Positions 15,752 to 24,924 of a stretch of DNA of 45,689 nt are shown one piece after another (position 1 is the stretch's first letter; every line of letters begins with the position of its first letter). The translations under genes and the position numbers were made by a program. Source of the stretch: Bacteroidota bacterium (GTDB taxonomy: Bacteria > Bacteroidota > Bacteroidia > Chitinophagales > Chitinophagaceae); NCBI GenBank assembly GCA_023433345.1, contig JAEZDA010000048.1, forward strand, positions 1 to 45,689, in the 5' to 3' direction. The notes under the pieces were generated by a model that made no database searches, was not told where the DNA came from, and worked only from the letters and a program-made list of their open reading frames with translations.

Positions 15752-16687
15752 TCAGTTAGATCTTAATCCAGGCAATGTTCTTTCTATTTCACTCCTCATT
15801 CCCTCATATTGAGATGGTAGTTTTAACTTACTTCCCAAATCTTCAAGAGGCTCATCCTTGGTAAACCCCGGATTGTCGGTGGCTATTTCAAACAAAACAC
15901 CACCTGGCTCCCTGAAATAAATTGAGAAAAAATAATCCCGGTCAATTTTTGGAGTAACGCCTAAGCCCAATTTGGAAACCTTTTCGCGGAAGTGCATTAA
16001 GATCTCCTCGTTTGCAACTCTGAAAGCTATGTGGTGATTCGTTCCTGCCCCGCTGATCCCAGCTGGGCCAGTAGGCGTTTCCCGCAGATCCACAATGCCC
16101 GCACCATCACAGCCTTCCTGTTTAAATCGAAATGTGTTTCCTTCCTGGGTAACCGATTGGTATCCGAATAGCTCCGTCAATAATTTCGCACTCGCCTCAA
16201 TTCTGCGTAATGTGAGTGTAACATGATGAAAACCACGCGTAGCCAGGTCCGCAGGAATTTCCGGCGTTTCCCACGGGCTTCCTGCACCCGTATTTTCAAC
16301 CAGGCTTACATTAAGCTCATCAGGGTCTTCAAAGGTCAAAGTCTTTTTTCCAAACAATTCACCTTCTTGTATATTTTTAGAAGCATACCTGCTCAATCTT
16401 TCCTTCCAGAAATTCAGGCTACCTACCGGTACCGCATACCCGAAATTTGTAGCCATACCTGTTCCGTTGACACCTCGGCGGGCTCCTTCCCACGGAAAAA
16501 AAGTAAGTATACTGCCTGGCGTACCTTTCTCATCTCCAAAATAAAAATGGTAAGTGCCCGGGTCATCAAAGTTTACGGTTTTTTTTACCAGTCTTTGGCC
16601 TAACACCTTTGTATAGAAATCATAATTTGCCTGGGCCGAACTTGCGATAGCAGTAATATGATGCAGCCCTTTTATTTGATCTTCCAT
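15752..16687 (-). CDS. Ring-cleaving dioxygenase of the VOC superfamily, MhqO-like
   Basis: 311 residues with two glyoxalase-fold modules, about 5-145 and 150-290. Metal-ligand candidates are the histidines in GLHHITAI, GFHHVTLTL and NHHIAFRV and the glutamate in GGVLFEIATD. Length and motifs (NFDDPGTYHFYFGDEKGTPG, ILTFFPW) match the MhqO family, thought to open hydroquinone-type rings. First gene of a three-gene reverse-strand cluster with the MhqD-like esterase and the cupin. No MarR-type regulator lies next to it and I see no convincing TAnnTTTG box before it. Confidence 0.87.
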   Translation of the reverse strand: MEDQIKGLHHITAIASSAQANYDFYTKVLGQRLVKKTVNFDDPGTYHFYFGDEKGTPGSILTFFPWEGARRGVNGTGMATNFGYAVPVGSLNFWKERLSRYASKNIQEGELFGKKTLTFEDPDELNVSLVENTGAGSPWETPEIPADLATRGFHHVTLTLRRIEASAKLLTELFGYQSVTQEGNTFRFKQEGCDGAGIVDLRETPTGPAGISGAGTNHHIAFRVANEEILMHFREKVSKLGLGVTPKIDRDYFFSIYFREPGGVLFEIATDNPGFTKDEPLEDLGSKLKLPSQYEGMRSEIERTLPGLRSN

Positions 16688-17124
16688 TCTTCCTGATTAT
16701 AGAATATTCAATCGCCAACATTAAATTTACCATTTACGGTTTAAACGAATGGCAAATAAAGTTTGGATGTTTGAATGGATCAGCTGAAACTACTTAACGG
16801 CGAAAATCAGAACTACAATTACGCGAATACCAATCTAAGAACACGCTAAATATTTTTTTTTCATTGAAACTATTCGATCATTACAAAAAGGTAAACGGTT
16901 GGTGTATTTTATGGGGATCAGTTAAATAATTAATCCTTTTTGTTTTAAAAATAGTAATCGGCTAAATTGTTTTTTTGGGGGCGCACATCTCATCATTTGG
17001 TTCAAATTGCTTCGGTTATTATATTGTAACAGTTTTCATAGGGTACGGATTAAAACAGGCCTGCGGTTTCTACCCGGGCCTTTTTAGTTAAACTCAAAGT
17101 ATCTTGTACAATATAAAAGTGTGT
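16688..17124. other. Intergenic region without a gene
   Basis: About 435 bp between divergent genes. AT-rich, with no frame or tRNA I can support. It should hold the promoters of mhqO (reverse) and the Fpg gene (forward). A terminator-like hairpin at 17057-17085 has no forward gene upstream within 3 kb, so a short unannotated RNA ending there is possible. Confidence 0.5.
17057..17085 (+). terminator. Terminator-like hairpin upstream of the Fpg gene
   Basis: Stem AGGCCTG / CGGGCCT (one T-G pair) with an 11-nt loop, followed by TTTT. It either ends an unknown short transcript or lies in the leader of the downstream gene. Confidence 0.55.
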
Positions 17125-17901
17125 ATGCCTGAACTTCCCGATGTTGAAATTTTTACGTCTAACCTCAACAAATTGTTTGGGGGCAAAAAGCTTATTGAAA
17201 TAAAAGTGCAGAACGGTGGAAAGCTTCCAGATAGCCGTCCCGCATTAAGGAAAGCATTAAATGGCAAAAAACTAAAAAGAATTTATCGATCGGGAAAAGA
17301 GATGCGCTTTCAATTTTCAGACTCCTGTTTATTGGGATTGCATTTGATGCTTACCGGAGACGTATTTATGTTTGAAGGAAAAAACACGCACAAGTTTACG
17401 ATTATCGAAATGCTGTTCTCCGGAAATAAGGGACTTGCTCTTACCGACCGGATGCGCAATGCCTACGTTAAGTTGAACCCTCAGGAAAAGGGAGGCGTAG
17501 ATGCAATTTCCCGTGAACTCAACTACCGGTACATGAAGAAGGCTTTACAGAAACGCTCGCGAATAAAAACCATACTTACAGATCAAAATGTCATTCGCGG
17601 AATAGGAAGCAGTTACGCAGACGAAATTTTATGGGAAGCTGGTATTTCCCCTTATTCCGTTTCATCTGCTATCCCTGATGAAAAAATAAAAGAGCTTGTT
17701 GCAACGATCAAACGCGTGTTGAAAACCGCGATACGGAAAATAGACAAGGCTTATCCTGACAAAATTAATGTTGAAGTAAAAGAGTTTTTAAAAATACATT
17801 CGAAGAAGAAGGAAAAAAGCCCAACAGGTGAACCAATCCTGGTTGATACGAAGGGAATGTCTCGTACTTTTTATACTAAGGAGCAGGTGATATTTACGTA
17901 G
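17125..17901 (+). CDS. Fpg/Nei-family DNA glycosylase with zincless finger
   Basis: 258 residues. The mature N-terminus PELPDVEIF carries the catalytic Pro2 and Glu3. The beta-hairpin lysine lies in RSGKEMRF. The helix-two-turn-helix contains KTILTDQNVIRGIGSSYADEIL. The family removes oxidised bases and cuts the strand (base excision repair). The C-terminal finger (HSKKKEKSPTGEPILVDTKG, then MSRTFYTKEQ) has none of the four zinc cysteines but keeps the arginine, so it is a zincless finger as in NEIL1-type enzymes. ATG 17125 is required to place Pro2; an upstream TTG at 17104 would block it. Confidence 0.88.
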   Translation: MPELPDVEIFTSNLNKLFGGKKLIEIKVQNGGKLPDSRPALRKALNGKKLKRIYRSGKEMRFQFSDSCLLGLHLMLTGDVFMFEGKNTHKFTIIEMLFSGNKGLALTDRMRNAYVKLNPQEKGGVDAISRELNYRYMKKALQKRSRIKTILTDQNVIRGIGSSYADEILWEAGISPYSVSSAIPDEKIKELVATIKRVLKTAIRKIDKAYPDKINVEVKEFLKIHSKKKEKSPTGEPILVDTKGMSRTFYTKEQVIFT

Positions 17902-17904
17902 ATA

Positions 17905-18111
17905 TCATTCGTCAGCCTTTAACTCTATGAAAGCCCGGTTCGGCTTAATGTGCTTATTAAAATAAATTCCCTTTGCAAACGCCTTAGTAAAATTCTCATA
18001 CAACCCGGGCTGCACATCGAAATAGGCATATTTTTTTCCCGATACAAAGGTTATCGTCAAAATGCATTCTTCCTTTGAATATGTGTAAGACTTAATTACC
18101 AATGAAGGCAT
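17905..18111 (-). CDS. KTSC-domain protein
   Basis: 68 residues, nearly all one KTSC domain: TFVSGKKYAYFDVQPGLYENF followed by AKGIYFNKHIKP. This short module also occurs at the end of some lysyl-tRNA synthetases and is thought to bind RNA or DNA, but no function is established. It is convergent with the Fpg gene, with 3 bp between the stops. Confidence 0.8.
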   Translation of the reverse strand: MPSLVIKSYTYSKEECILTITFVSGKKYAYFDVQPGLYENFTKAFAKGIYFNKHIKPNRAFIELKADE

Positions 18112-18215
18112 GTTGGTCGATTAGTTTTTCTTATTTCACTGTAATATTTATGCCATCTCTTTTGCTTTGAGATGGTAAACTGACCTCGATCATTTTCTTT
18201 TGTTAACTATTTTTA

Positions 18216-18223
18216 TAATTTTG
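18216..18223 (+). promoter_or_regulatory. -7 box upstream of the metal-efflux operon
   Basis: TAATTTTG, a perfect TAnnTTTG, ending 4 nt before the ATG at 18228. It predicts a leaderless transcript for the whole operon. Confidence 0.6.
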
Positions 18224-18227
18224 AGGT

Positions 18228-18545
18228 ATGAAGTTCATCTTCGCCTTCATGAGTTGTTTTATGTTGTACCTCAGCTTTGTGCCATGCAGCGATGGCCTGG
18301 ATCAGGCTAAATATGGTCATGAAGTGCTGGTCGAACCTGGTGATGGAAATCACTCGCATCAAGAAGAAAGCTGCACTCCGCTTTGTGTTTGCAGTTGCTG
18401 CTCAGTAACCATTTCCACGCCGGCAACACCACCTGTTTTAGTATTTAAAGTATCCCACGGTTCCCACGATTTTCCTGTTTTCGATCATACGCGATATTCC
18501 GATGCGTTGAGTAACATCTGGCAGCCTCCCCGCCTTTTCGTTTAG
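18228..18545 (+). CDS. DUF6660-family metal-associated small protein
   Basis: 105 residues with an N-terminal hydrophobic signal (LYLSFVPCSDG). It is rich in histidine and cysteine: HSHQEESC followed by TPLCVCSCCSVTIS. This matches the DUF6660 family of Bacteroidota, which is repeatedly found just before CusA/CzcA efflux genes, as here (91 nt upstream). The His/Cys clusters suggest periplasmic metal binding, perhaps sensing or buffering, but no biochemical function is established. Confidence 0.75.
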   Translation: MKFIFAFMSCFMLYLSFVPCSDGLDQAKYGHEVLVEPGDGNHSHQEESCTPLCVCSCCSVTISTPATPPVLVFKVSHGSHDFPVFDHTRYSDALSNIWQPPRLFV

Positions 18546-18636
18546 TAGTTATCCCGGGAAACAAGCACTTGACATTTTGCCCATTCGGCATTGTGCGATG
18601 TTTCGTGTAATCAGTTAATTTCTAACACCATTTACA

Positions 18637-21600
18637 GTGCTTAATAAAATTATAAGCTTTAGTATAAGGCATAAACTGATCATTGCGCTGTTTACAGTGG
18701 GCCTTGTAGTTTGGGGAATATGGAGCGCCTCACGGTTACCGGTAGACGCTGTACCCGACATCACCAACAACCAGGTTCAGGTGATCACCCGCGTTCCTAA
18801 CCTTGCCGCTCAGGAAACAGAACAATTGGTCACCTACCCGATCGAACAAACCCTTGCGAATCTTCCAGGGCTTGTAGAACTTCGGTCAATTTCGCGCTTC
18901 GGGCTTTCGGTGATCACAGCGGTATTTGATGAAGATGTTAACGTCTACTTCGCAAGGCAATTGATCAATGAAAAACTTAACGCCATCGGCGATGATGATG
19001 GATTTCGTTTCGGAAGACCCGAATTGGCGCCGGTTACCACAGGCCTCGGTGAAATATATCAATATGTTCTTCATCCTGTAAAGGGCGCTGAACATAAGTA
19101 TTCAGCAATGGATCTGCGCACCATGCAGGATTGGATCATCGCACGACAGCTCTACGGAACACCGGGCGTTGCCGAAGTGAATAGTTTTGGCGGACTTCAG
19201 AAGCAATATGAAGTGGCCGTTGATCCGAACCGGTTAAACGGCATGAAGGTAACCCTTGCCGAATTATTCAATGCGCTTGAAAAAAACAATGCAAACACGG
19301 GTGGGGCCTACATCGATAGAAAGCCTAATGCATATTTTATACGTGGAGTTGGTGTGATGGGTTCAATGGATGACATACGAAACACATTGATAAAGTCTCC
19401 CGATGGCATACCGGTTCTTGTTCGTGATGTGGCTAGGGTGCAGGAAGGCAGTGCCGTTCGCTATGGTTCGGTAACCTATAACGGAGAAAAAGAAGTGGTT
19501 GGCGGTATTGTGATGATGTTAAAAGGAGAGAACAGCGCGAGCGTGGTTGACAGGGTAAAGGAACGGATCGCGATGATTCAGAAAACCCTACCCGGCGATG
19601 TAGTCATTGAGCCTTACCTTGACCGCGCAGAGTTGGTTAAGCGGGCCATAAGCACGGTTTCTCTTAATCTGGTAGAAGGCGCGTTGATCGTCATTTTCGT
19701 ACTTGTGCTCTTCCTGGGCAATATGCGTGCGGGGTTAATTGTCGCCTCTGCAATTCCACTGTCGATGTTGTTCGCGTTGGGGATGATGAATCTTTTTGGG
19801 GTGAGTGCAAACCTGATGAGTTTAGGCGCAATTGATTTTGGCCTGATCGTAGATGGCGCTGTTATAGTGGTGGAAGCAACACTTCATCATCTTAAACAAT
19901 ACCAGCAGAAAAAGTTAATGGCTACCGGCTCCCCGGTGTTAACACGCGCAGAGAAAGACCAGGAGGTTTTTCTATCGGCGTCGGGTATACGAAAAAGCGC
20001 GGCATTTGGAGAGATCATTATTCTTATCGTTTACATTCCGGTGTTAACGCTTGTTGGTATTGAAGGAAAGATGTTCAGGCCGATGGCTCAAACAGTAAGT
20101 TTTGCGATTCTCGGCGCGCTGATCCTTTCACTCACCTACGTGCCGATGATGAGCGCATTATTGCTTCCGGGAAAACTTCGTGCAAAGCCGGGGTTATCTG
20201 ACCGGATGATGAATTTTTTCCAAAAGATATATTCTTCACTTTTATCACGAGCCATCAGATTAAATAAAGGTATTGTTGTAGCCGCCGTTGCGCTGCTCGT
20301 GCTCAGCAGTATCATTTTTAGCAGAATGGGAGGAGAGTTCATTCCGCAGTTACAGGAGGGCGACTTTGCAATTCACTGCATATTGCCACAAGGAACTTCA
20401 CTTTCCCAAAGCGTGGAAACGTCCATGCAGGCAAGCAGGATACTGCGAACTTTTCCTGAAGTGAAAATGGTGGTGGGAAAGACGGGAAGCGCTGAAGTTC
20501 CAACAGACCCAATGCCGCCTGAAGGTTCTGACCTGATGGTAAGCCTTAAACCACGAAGCGAATGGCCGGAAGCGAAAAGCTATGATGAACTGGCAGAGCA
20601 AATGATGGAGAAACTGGAATTGATACCCGGGGCTTTCTTTGAAGTGTCTCAGCCGATACAAATGCGCTTTAACGAATTGATGACCGGCGTAAGGCAGGAT
20701 GTTGCAGTGAAGATCTTTGGGGAGAATATAGATTCGCTTGCCTCGATTGCTCCTCGTGTAGCCGGCATCGTTAGTACCATTGAAGGATCGACCGGCGCAC
20801 AGGTAGAACAAACGACAGGCCTGCCTCAGATCACCGTGAAATATGACCGTGCGCGTCTTGCGGCAATGGGCATGAATATAGATGATGTGAACAGAACGAT
20901 CAGCACCTCATTCGCAGGCGAACCTGCAGGTGTGATATACGAAAATGAAAGAAAGTTTGATCTTGTGGTCAGGCTCGATTCTGCCAACCGCACCTCGATT
21001 AACGATGTAAGCAACCTGTTCGTGGCCACGGGCAATGGGTCGCAGGTTCCGCTCCACCAGGTTGCAGATATATCTTTCAAAACCGGTCCCGCGCAGATCA
21101 GCCGTGAAGATGGAAAGCGCCGGATAGTTGTTGGCTTTAACGTACGTAACCGCGACGTGGAAAGCGTTGTGCATGAATTGCAGGACAAATTGGAAAAAGC
21201 GAATCTGCTTCCTGTTGGCTACTATTACACTTACGGTGGAACTTTTGAAAATTTTAAAGATGCCTCCGCCCGTTTGCAGATAGCAGTTCCGGTTGCACTG
21301 ATCCTCATCTTCCTGTTGTTGTATTTTACATTCGGGAATATGAAAGACAGTCTGCTCATTTATACCGCGATACCGATGAGCGCCATTGGAGGCGTGTTTG
21401 CACTTTGGTTACGGGGCATGCCCTTCAGCATTTCAGCCGGTGTTGGTTTTATCGCCTTGTTTGGCGTTGCTGTGTTAAACGGAATTGTTCTGATTAGCAC
21501 ATTCAGGCAATTCGAAAAGGCAGGTGTGAGCTCCGTGCTTAAACGCGTATATCTTGGTACAGGCCTGCGCTTGAGGCCCGTTCTTATGACCGCTGCTGTG

Positions 21601-22965
21601 GCCTCCCTGGGTTTTGCACCAATGGCCTTTAGCACCGGTGCAGGAGCGGAAGTGCAGAAGCCGCTGGCAACTGTTGTTATTGGAGGATTGGTAACGGCCA
21701 CATTACTTACGCTGTTTGTACTTCCCGTGCTATACATGTGGTGGAACAGAAAGCGTGGAAAATATACAGTGGCACTGTCTATGGTAATAACGCTTCTCAT
21801 TTTTTCTTTTCCCACTAACGTGGAAGCACAAACGAGAATTTCCGCTGCAGAGGCATTAGATAAGGCGCTTGCGAATAACCTGCAGTATAAAATAAATGAT
21901 GCTGCAGGGGCACAGGCCAAACATGAATTAGGCGCTGCTGCAATTTTCCCGAAAACCGGGGTGTTTGTAGAAAATGAGGATATCAATCCGCTGGATAAAA
22001 ATGGTATTCTGAAGATCGGCGTCAGTCAGTCAGTAGAATGGCCCGGCGTTTATAAGGCCCGCCGAAAGTTGTTCAACGAACAATTGCAATTGCACAAGGA
22101 TAATCGCTTTCTCTTGGATATGGTGATCGGTCGCGAAACCCTCCATGCCTATTACGACTTGTGGTATCAACAGGATATGTCAAGCCTTTTTGCTCAACTT
22201 GATTCGCTCTACGAGAGCGTGTACAATGCCGCCCGTATCCGGGTGAGAACAGGTGAAGCGGCCGCTTTAGAGCAGATAGCCGCTGAAGCGAAGTGGAAAG
22301 AAAACAAGGCAAGGCTCCGGCAACAACAACTGGCTTTTGCCCAATATCAGCAATCGCTTTCTTTATATATGAATGCAGATACCGTTTTTCTTCCTGTTGA
22401 TAGTGCTCTGGGAAAGTTGGACTTTCTTAGTGAAACATCTTTGCCTAACCATCCCGAGCTGCAGATAATGGAACAACAGATCAGGATCGCTGAAGCGCAG
22501 ATTAAGGTGGAAAGCAATCTTAGCAAACCCGAGTTTTCAGGTAGGGTCTTCTCACAACGACTCTATGGCGTTCCCGATCCCTTTACCGGTTTTTCAATTT
22601 CAATGGCGGTTCCGATCTTCGGAATGAAAGGCTACCGGCATCGGATAGACGCTTACAAAGCTTCGATGACTATATTGGAGGCCAGGAAGGATCATCGTGC
22701 CCAACAAATGTCACTTGAAAAAAATGGCGCAGTAAATAATATTAAACAATACGGTGAAATGCTAAATTATTATGAAGAGACGGGCAATGCACACGCAAAG
22801 GGAATTCTTGATGCGGCGCGGTTGAGTTATTCGGCCGGTGAGATAAGCATGGCGGAGTTATGGCAATTTGTTTCGCAGGCAGTGGAGATCCGTCTGGGAT
22901 ACTTAAAAGCATTAAATGGATACAATCGTGCAATAATAGATCACCGTTATTACACCCCACAATAA
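18637..22965 (+). CDS. Heavy-metal RND pump fused to a TolC-type outer-membrane factor
   Basis: 1442 residues. Residues 1-about 1040 are a complete HME-RND pump (NKIISFSIRHKLIIA start, PNLAAQETEQLVTYPIEQ porter region, twelve membrane helices). The helix-4 motif DFGLIVDGAVIVVEA resembles the DFGxxxDGAxxxVEN pattern of CzcA-class pumps for divalent cations rather than the copper-class pattern, with the final Asn replaced by Ala. A further hydrophobic segment ending VEAQ (about 1045-1061) looks like an internal signal sequence. It leads into a TolC/CusC-like domain (about 1062-1442: RISAAEALDKALANNLQYKI, coiled-coil repeats). The start is GTG. Such fusions are known in Bacteroidota. With the next gene it forms the three parts of an efflux complex. 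Confidence 0.92.
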   Translation: MLNKIISFSIRHKLIIALFTVGLVVWGIWSASRLPVDAVPDITNNQVQVITRVPNLAAQETEQLVTYPIEQTLANLPGLVELRSISRFGLSVITAVFDEDVNVYFARQLINEKLNAIGDDDGFRFGRPELAPVTTGLGEIYQYVLHPVKGAEHKYSAMDLRTMQDWIIARQLYGTPGVAEVNSFGGLQKQYEVAVDPNRLNGMKVTLAELFNALEKNNANTGGAYIDRKPNAYFIRGVGVMGSMDDIRNTLIKSPDGIPVLVRDVARVQEGSAVRYGSVTYNGEKEVVGGIVMMLKGENSASVVDRVKERIAMIQKTLPGDVVIEPYLDRAELVKRAISTVSLNLVEGALIVIFVLVLFLGNMRAGLIVASAIPLSMLFALGMMNLFGVSANLMSLGAIDFGLIVDGAVIVVEATLHHLKQYQQKKLMATGSPVLTRAEKDQEVFLSASGIRKSAAFGEIIILIVYIPVLTLVGIEGKMFRPMAQTVSFAILGALILSLTYVPMMSALLLPGKLRAKPGLSDRMMNFFQKIYSSLLSRAIRLNKGIVVAAVALLVLSSIIFSRMGGEFIPQLQEGDFAIHCILPQGTSLSQSVETSMQASRILRTFPEVKMVVGKTGSAEVPTDPMPPEGSDLMVSLKPRSEWPEAKSYDELAEQMMEKLELIPGAFFEVSQPIQMRFNELMTGVRQDVAVKIFGENIDSLASIAPRVAGIVSTIEGSTGAQVEQTTGLPQITVKYDRARLAAMGMNIDDVNRTISTSFAGEPAGVIYENERKFDLVVRLDSANRTSINDVSNLFVATGNGSQVPLHQVADISFKTGPAQISREDGKRRIVVGFNVRNRDVESVVHELQDKLEKANLLPVGYYYTYGGTFENFKDASARLQIAVPVALILIFLLLYFTFGNMKDSLLIYTAIPMSAIGGVFALWLRGMPFSISAGVGFIALFGVAVLNGIVLISTFRQFEKAGVSSVLKRVYLGTGLRLRPVLMTAAVASLGFAPMAFSTGAGAEVQKPLATVVIGGLVTATLLTLFVLPVLYMWWNRKRGKYTVALSMVITLLIFSFPTNVEAQTRISAAEALDKALANNLQYKINDAAGAQAKHELGAAAIFPKTGVFVENEDINPLDKNGILKIGVSQSVEWPGVYKARRKLFNEQLQLHKDNRFLLDMVIGRETLHAYYDLWYQQDMSSLFAQLDSLYESVYNAARIRVRTGEAAALEQIAAEAKWKENKARLRQQQLAFAQYQQSLSLYMNADTVFLPVDSALGKLDFLSETSLPNHPELQIMEQQIRIAEAQIKVESNLSKPEFSGRVFSQRLYGVPDPFTGFSISMAVPIFGMKGYRHRIDAYKASMTILEARKDHRAQQMSLEKNGAVNNIKQYGEMLNYYEETGNAHAKGILDAARLSYSAGEISMAELWQFVSQAVEIRLGYLKALNGYNRAIIDHRYYTPQ

Positions 22966-22977
22966 AACACATCTAAA

Positions 22978-24174
22978 ATGAAAACCTTAGTGAATTATAT
23001 ATTCCTTGTTTCAATATTTTTCATGGCATGCTCCTCTCCCGCCAAGGATGGGCATGATCACGAAGATACTCCGACCGGCGACACCTCTATTCTTCTTGCG
23101 GATGGTATTGTATCGCTTACAGGCGACCAAATGGAAACGATCGGCATTTCCTTTGGCCAAATTGAAAAGAAAGCGTTGTCGGCATCGCTGAAAGTGAACG
23201 GTCGCCTGAAAGTTCCCAATCAGAACAAAGCTTTTGTTACCGCATCCTTTCCCGGCATAGTAAGAACGATCACCGTTCAGGCCGGTGACTTTGTAAATAA
23301 AGGAAAGGTGATAGCCACTGTTGCGAACCCGGAGTTATTACGGATGCAACAAAATTTGCAACAAGTGAATGCGGAAATCAAACTTGCAGAAATTGAACTT
23401 GAACGTCAGCGACAATTGGTGGAAGGGAACGCTGCGCCGCTAAAGCGTATGCAGCAGGCAGAGAGCCACCTCACTACATTACGAAGCCAACGCTCAGGTT
23501 TGCAAAAGCAACTGTCCGGACTCGGAACTTCTTCAGGATATTCTGAGGTGATGCAAATTCGCGCGCCGATCAGCGGAACCATCAGCAAGGTGATCAGCCA
23601 GATCGGGAGCCATGTTGATATGATGGCGCCAATAGCGGAAATAGTGAACAACTCCCATCTTCATGTTGACCTCTTCGTGTACGAAAAGGATCTTCCAAAA
23701 GTGCATAAAGGACAGTTGATTCATTTTACCCTTACTAACAATCCGGGAAAAGAATATGATGCCGCTATACATTCCATCGGAACGGCCTTTGAAGGTGAAA
23801 GCAAATCCGTACCTGTGCACGCACTAGTGACTGGCAATAAGGAGGGGCTGATCGATGGAATGGATGTGACCGCAATGATAAGTATGGACACCACAGCAGG
23901 AGACGCAGTTCCCGAGAAGGCGATCGTATCCGTTGACGGCAGAGACTTTATATTTATTGAGAAGACCGCTTCTCCCGATTCATCAAAAGCGTCAACTAAC
24001 GGTAAGGCGCAGGTGCTATTCAGAAGGGTGCCTGTTGCAGCCGGAACTAACGCCGTAGGATACACGCAAATTACTTTACTGGAAGAAGTGCCTCCTTCCG
24101 CAAAGGTTGTGGTGCAAAACGCCTTCTTCCTCCAGGCGCGGATGCAGGGCGCGGGCGAAGAACACGCCCATTAA
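22978..24174 (+). CDS. Periplasmic adaptor lipoprotein of the metal-efflux system (CusB/CzcB type)
   Basis: 398 residues. The lipobox FMACSS predicts lipid anchoring. A histidine-rich start (DGHDHED) precedes the adaptor core: barrel-sandwich halves (NKAFVTASFPGIVRTITVQ, GDFVNKGKVIATV and IRAPISGTISKVISQIGSHV) flanking a coiled-coil hairpin (about 118-180), then beta-barrel and membrane-proximal domains. It connects the inner-membrane pump to the outer-membrane factor. It begins 12 nt after the pump gene, so it is in the same operon. Confidence 0.92.
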   Translation: MKTLVNYIFLVSIFFMACSSPAKDGHDHEDTPTGDTSILLADGIVSLTGDQMETIGISFGQIEKKALSASLKVNGRLKVPNQNKAFVTASFPGIVRTITVQAGDFVNKGKVIATVANPELLRMQQNLQQVNAEIKLAEIELERQRQLVEGNAAPLKRMQQAESHLTTLRSQRSGLQKQLSGLGTSSGYSEVMQIRAPISGTISKVISQIGSHVDMMAPIAEIVNNSHLHVDLFVYEKDLPKVHKGQLIHFTLTNNPGKEYDAAIHSIGTAFEGESKSVPVHALVTGNKEGLIDGMDVTAMISMDTTAGDAVPEKAIVSVDGRDFIFIEKTASPDSSKASTNGKAQVLFRRVPVAAGTNAVGYTQITLLEEVPPSAKVVVQNAFFLQARMQGAGEEHAH

Positions 24175-24234
24175 CCTTTATCGCAAGAATTGCAGGCATA
24201 GAAGGCCGGAAAAGGCACAACTCTTGTATCAAAG

Positions 24235-24265
24235 TCCCGGGTGCGCAAACATCGCGGGATTTTTT
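24235..24265 (+). terminator. Terminator after the metal-efflux operon
   Basis: TCCC / GGGA outer stem with an inner GCG / CGC stem and a bulge, followed by TTTTTT. Confidence 0.6.
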
Positions 24266-24307
24266 GTGCATATAGCTCATCCTTTTACAACTCTTAAAAC
24301 ATACAAA

Positions 24308-24889
24308 ATGGTTAAAAAGAACCTGGTACCGGCAAAGAACTCCGGTTTAGAAAAAGTGCCTGCAAATGGAGCAAATAGTCTGAAACAATTGTTCGTTGAT
24401 AGTTTGAAAGATATCTATTGGGCCGAGCTGGCTCTGTTAAAGGCTTTGCCGAGAATGTTCGATCAGGCCACCGATGTAAAATTGAAAACGGCCATCAACG
24501 AACATCTTGATCAAACCCGCACCCAGGTTGCGCGTTTGGAAGAAGTCTTCTCCCTTCTCCGTATGAAGGCGGAAGGGAAAAAATGTGAAGCTATGGACGG
24601 TCTCATTAAAGAAGGGGAATCAATAATGAAGGAAACTCAGGCCGGTGCAGTGAGAGACGCAGGCATCATCAGTGCGGCACAGAAAGTGGAGCATTACGAG
24701 ATCGCTTCCTATGGAACCCTCGCTGCTTTCGCAAAGGTGCTTAACGAACGCGAAATCTTAAACCTGCTGCTGAAAACCTTAGGCGAAGAAAAAAAATCCG
24801 ATTGCCTGCTGAGCACAATCGCAGATACCAACCTCAATGCGCAGGCGCTTTCAACCACCTTTAAGCCACAGAAAGCAAAAGCGGTTTAA
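24308..24889 (+). CDS. YciE-type ferritin-like protein (DUF892)
   Basis: 193 residues. The four-helix DUF892 core runs from about 25 to 185: LKQLFVDSLKDIYWAELALL, then INEHLDQTRTQVARLEEVF, a KVEHYEIASYGTLAAFAK helix, and LGEEKKSDCLLSTIADTNLN. Conserved Glu/His in helices 1 to 4 form the presumed di-metal site. Known: YciE-type proteins are stress-induced in enterobacteria, with unclear activity. It is followed 35 nt later by a catalase gene, which supports a role in oxidative stress. I start at ATG 24308; the longer frame overlaps the adaptor gene and the terminator. Confidence 0.87.
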   Translation: MVKKNLVPAKNSGLEKVPANGANSLKQLFVDSLKDIYWAELALLKALPRMFDQATDVKLKTAINEHLDQTRTQVARLEEVFSLLRMKAEGKKCEAMDGLIKEGESIMKETQAGAVRDAGIISAAQKVEHYEIASYGTLAAFAKVLNEREILNLLLKTLGEEKKSDCLLSTIADTNLNAQALSTTFKPQKAKAV

Positions 24890-24924
24890 TTTCCCTTTCA
24901 TCCAACAAAATCTAAACAACTATC

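Noticed and set aside
17104..17901. TTG at 17104 as start of the Fpg gene
   Set aside because: Fpg catalysis needs proline directly after the initiator methionine, which only the ATG at 17125 provides.
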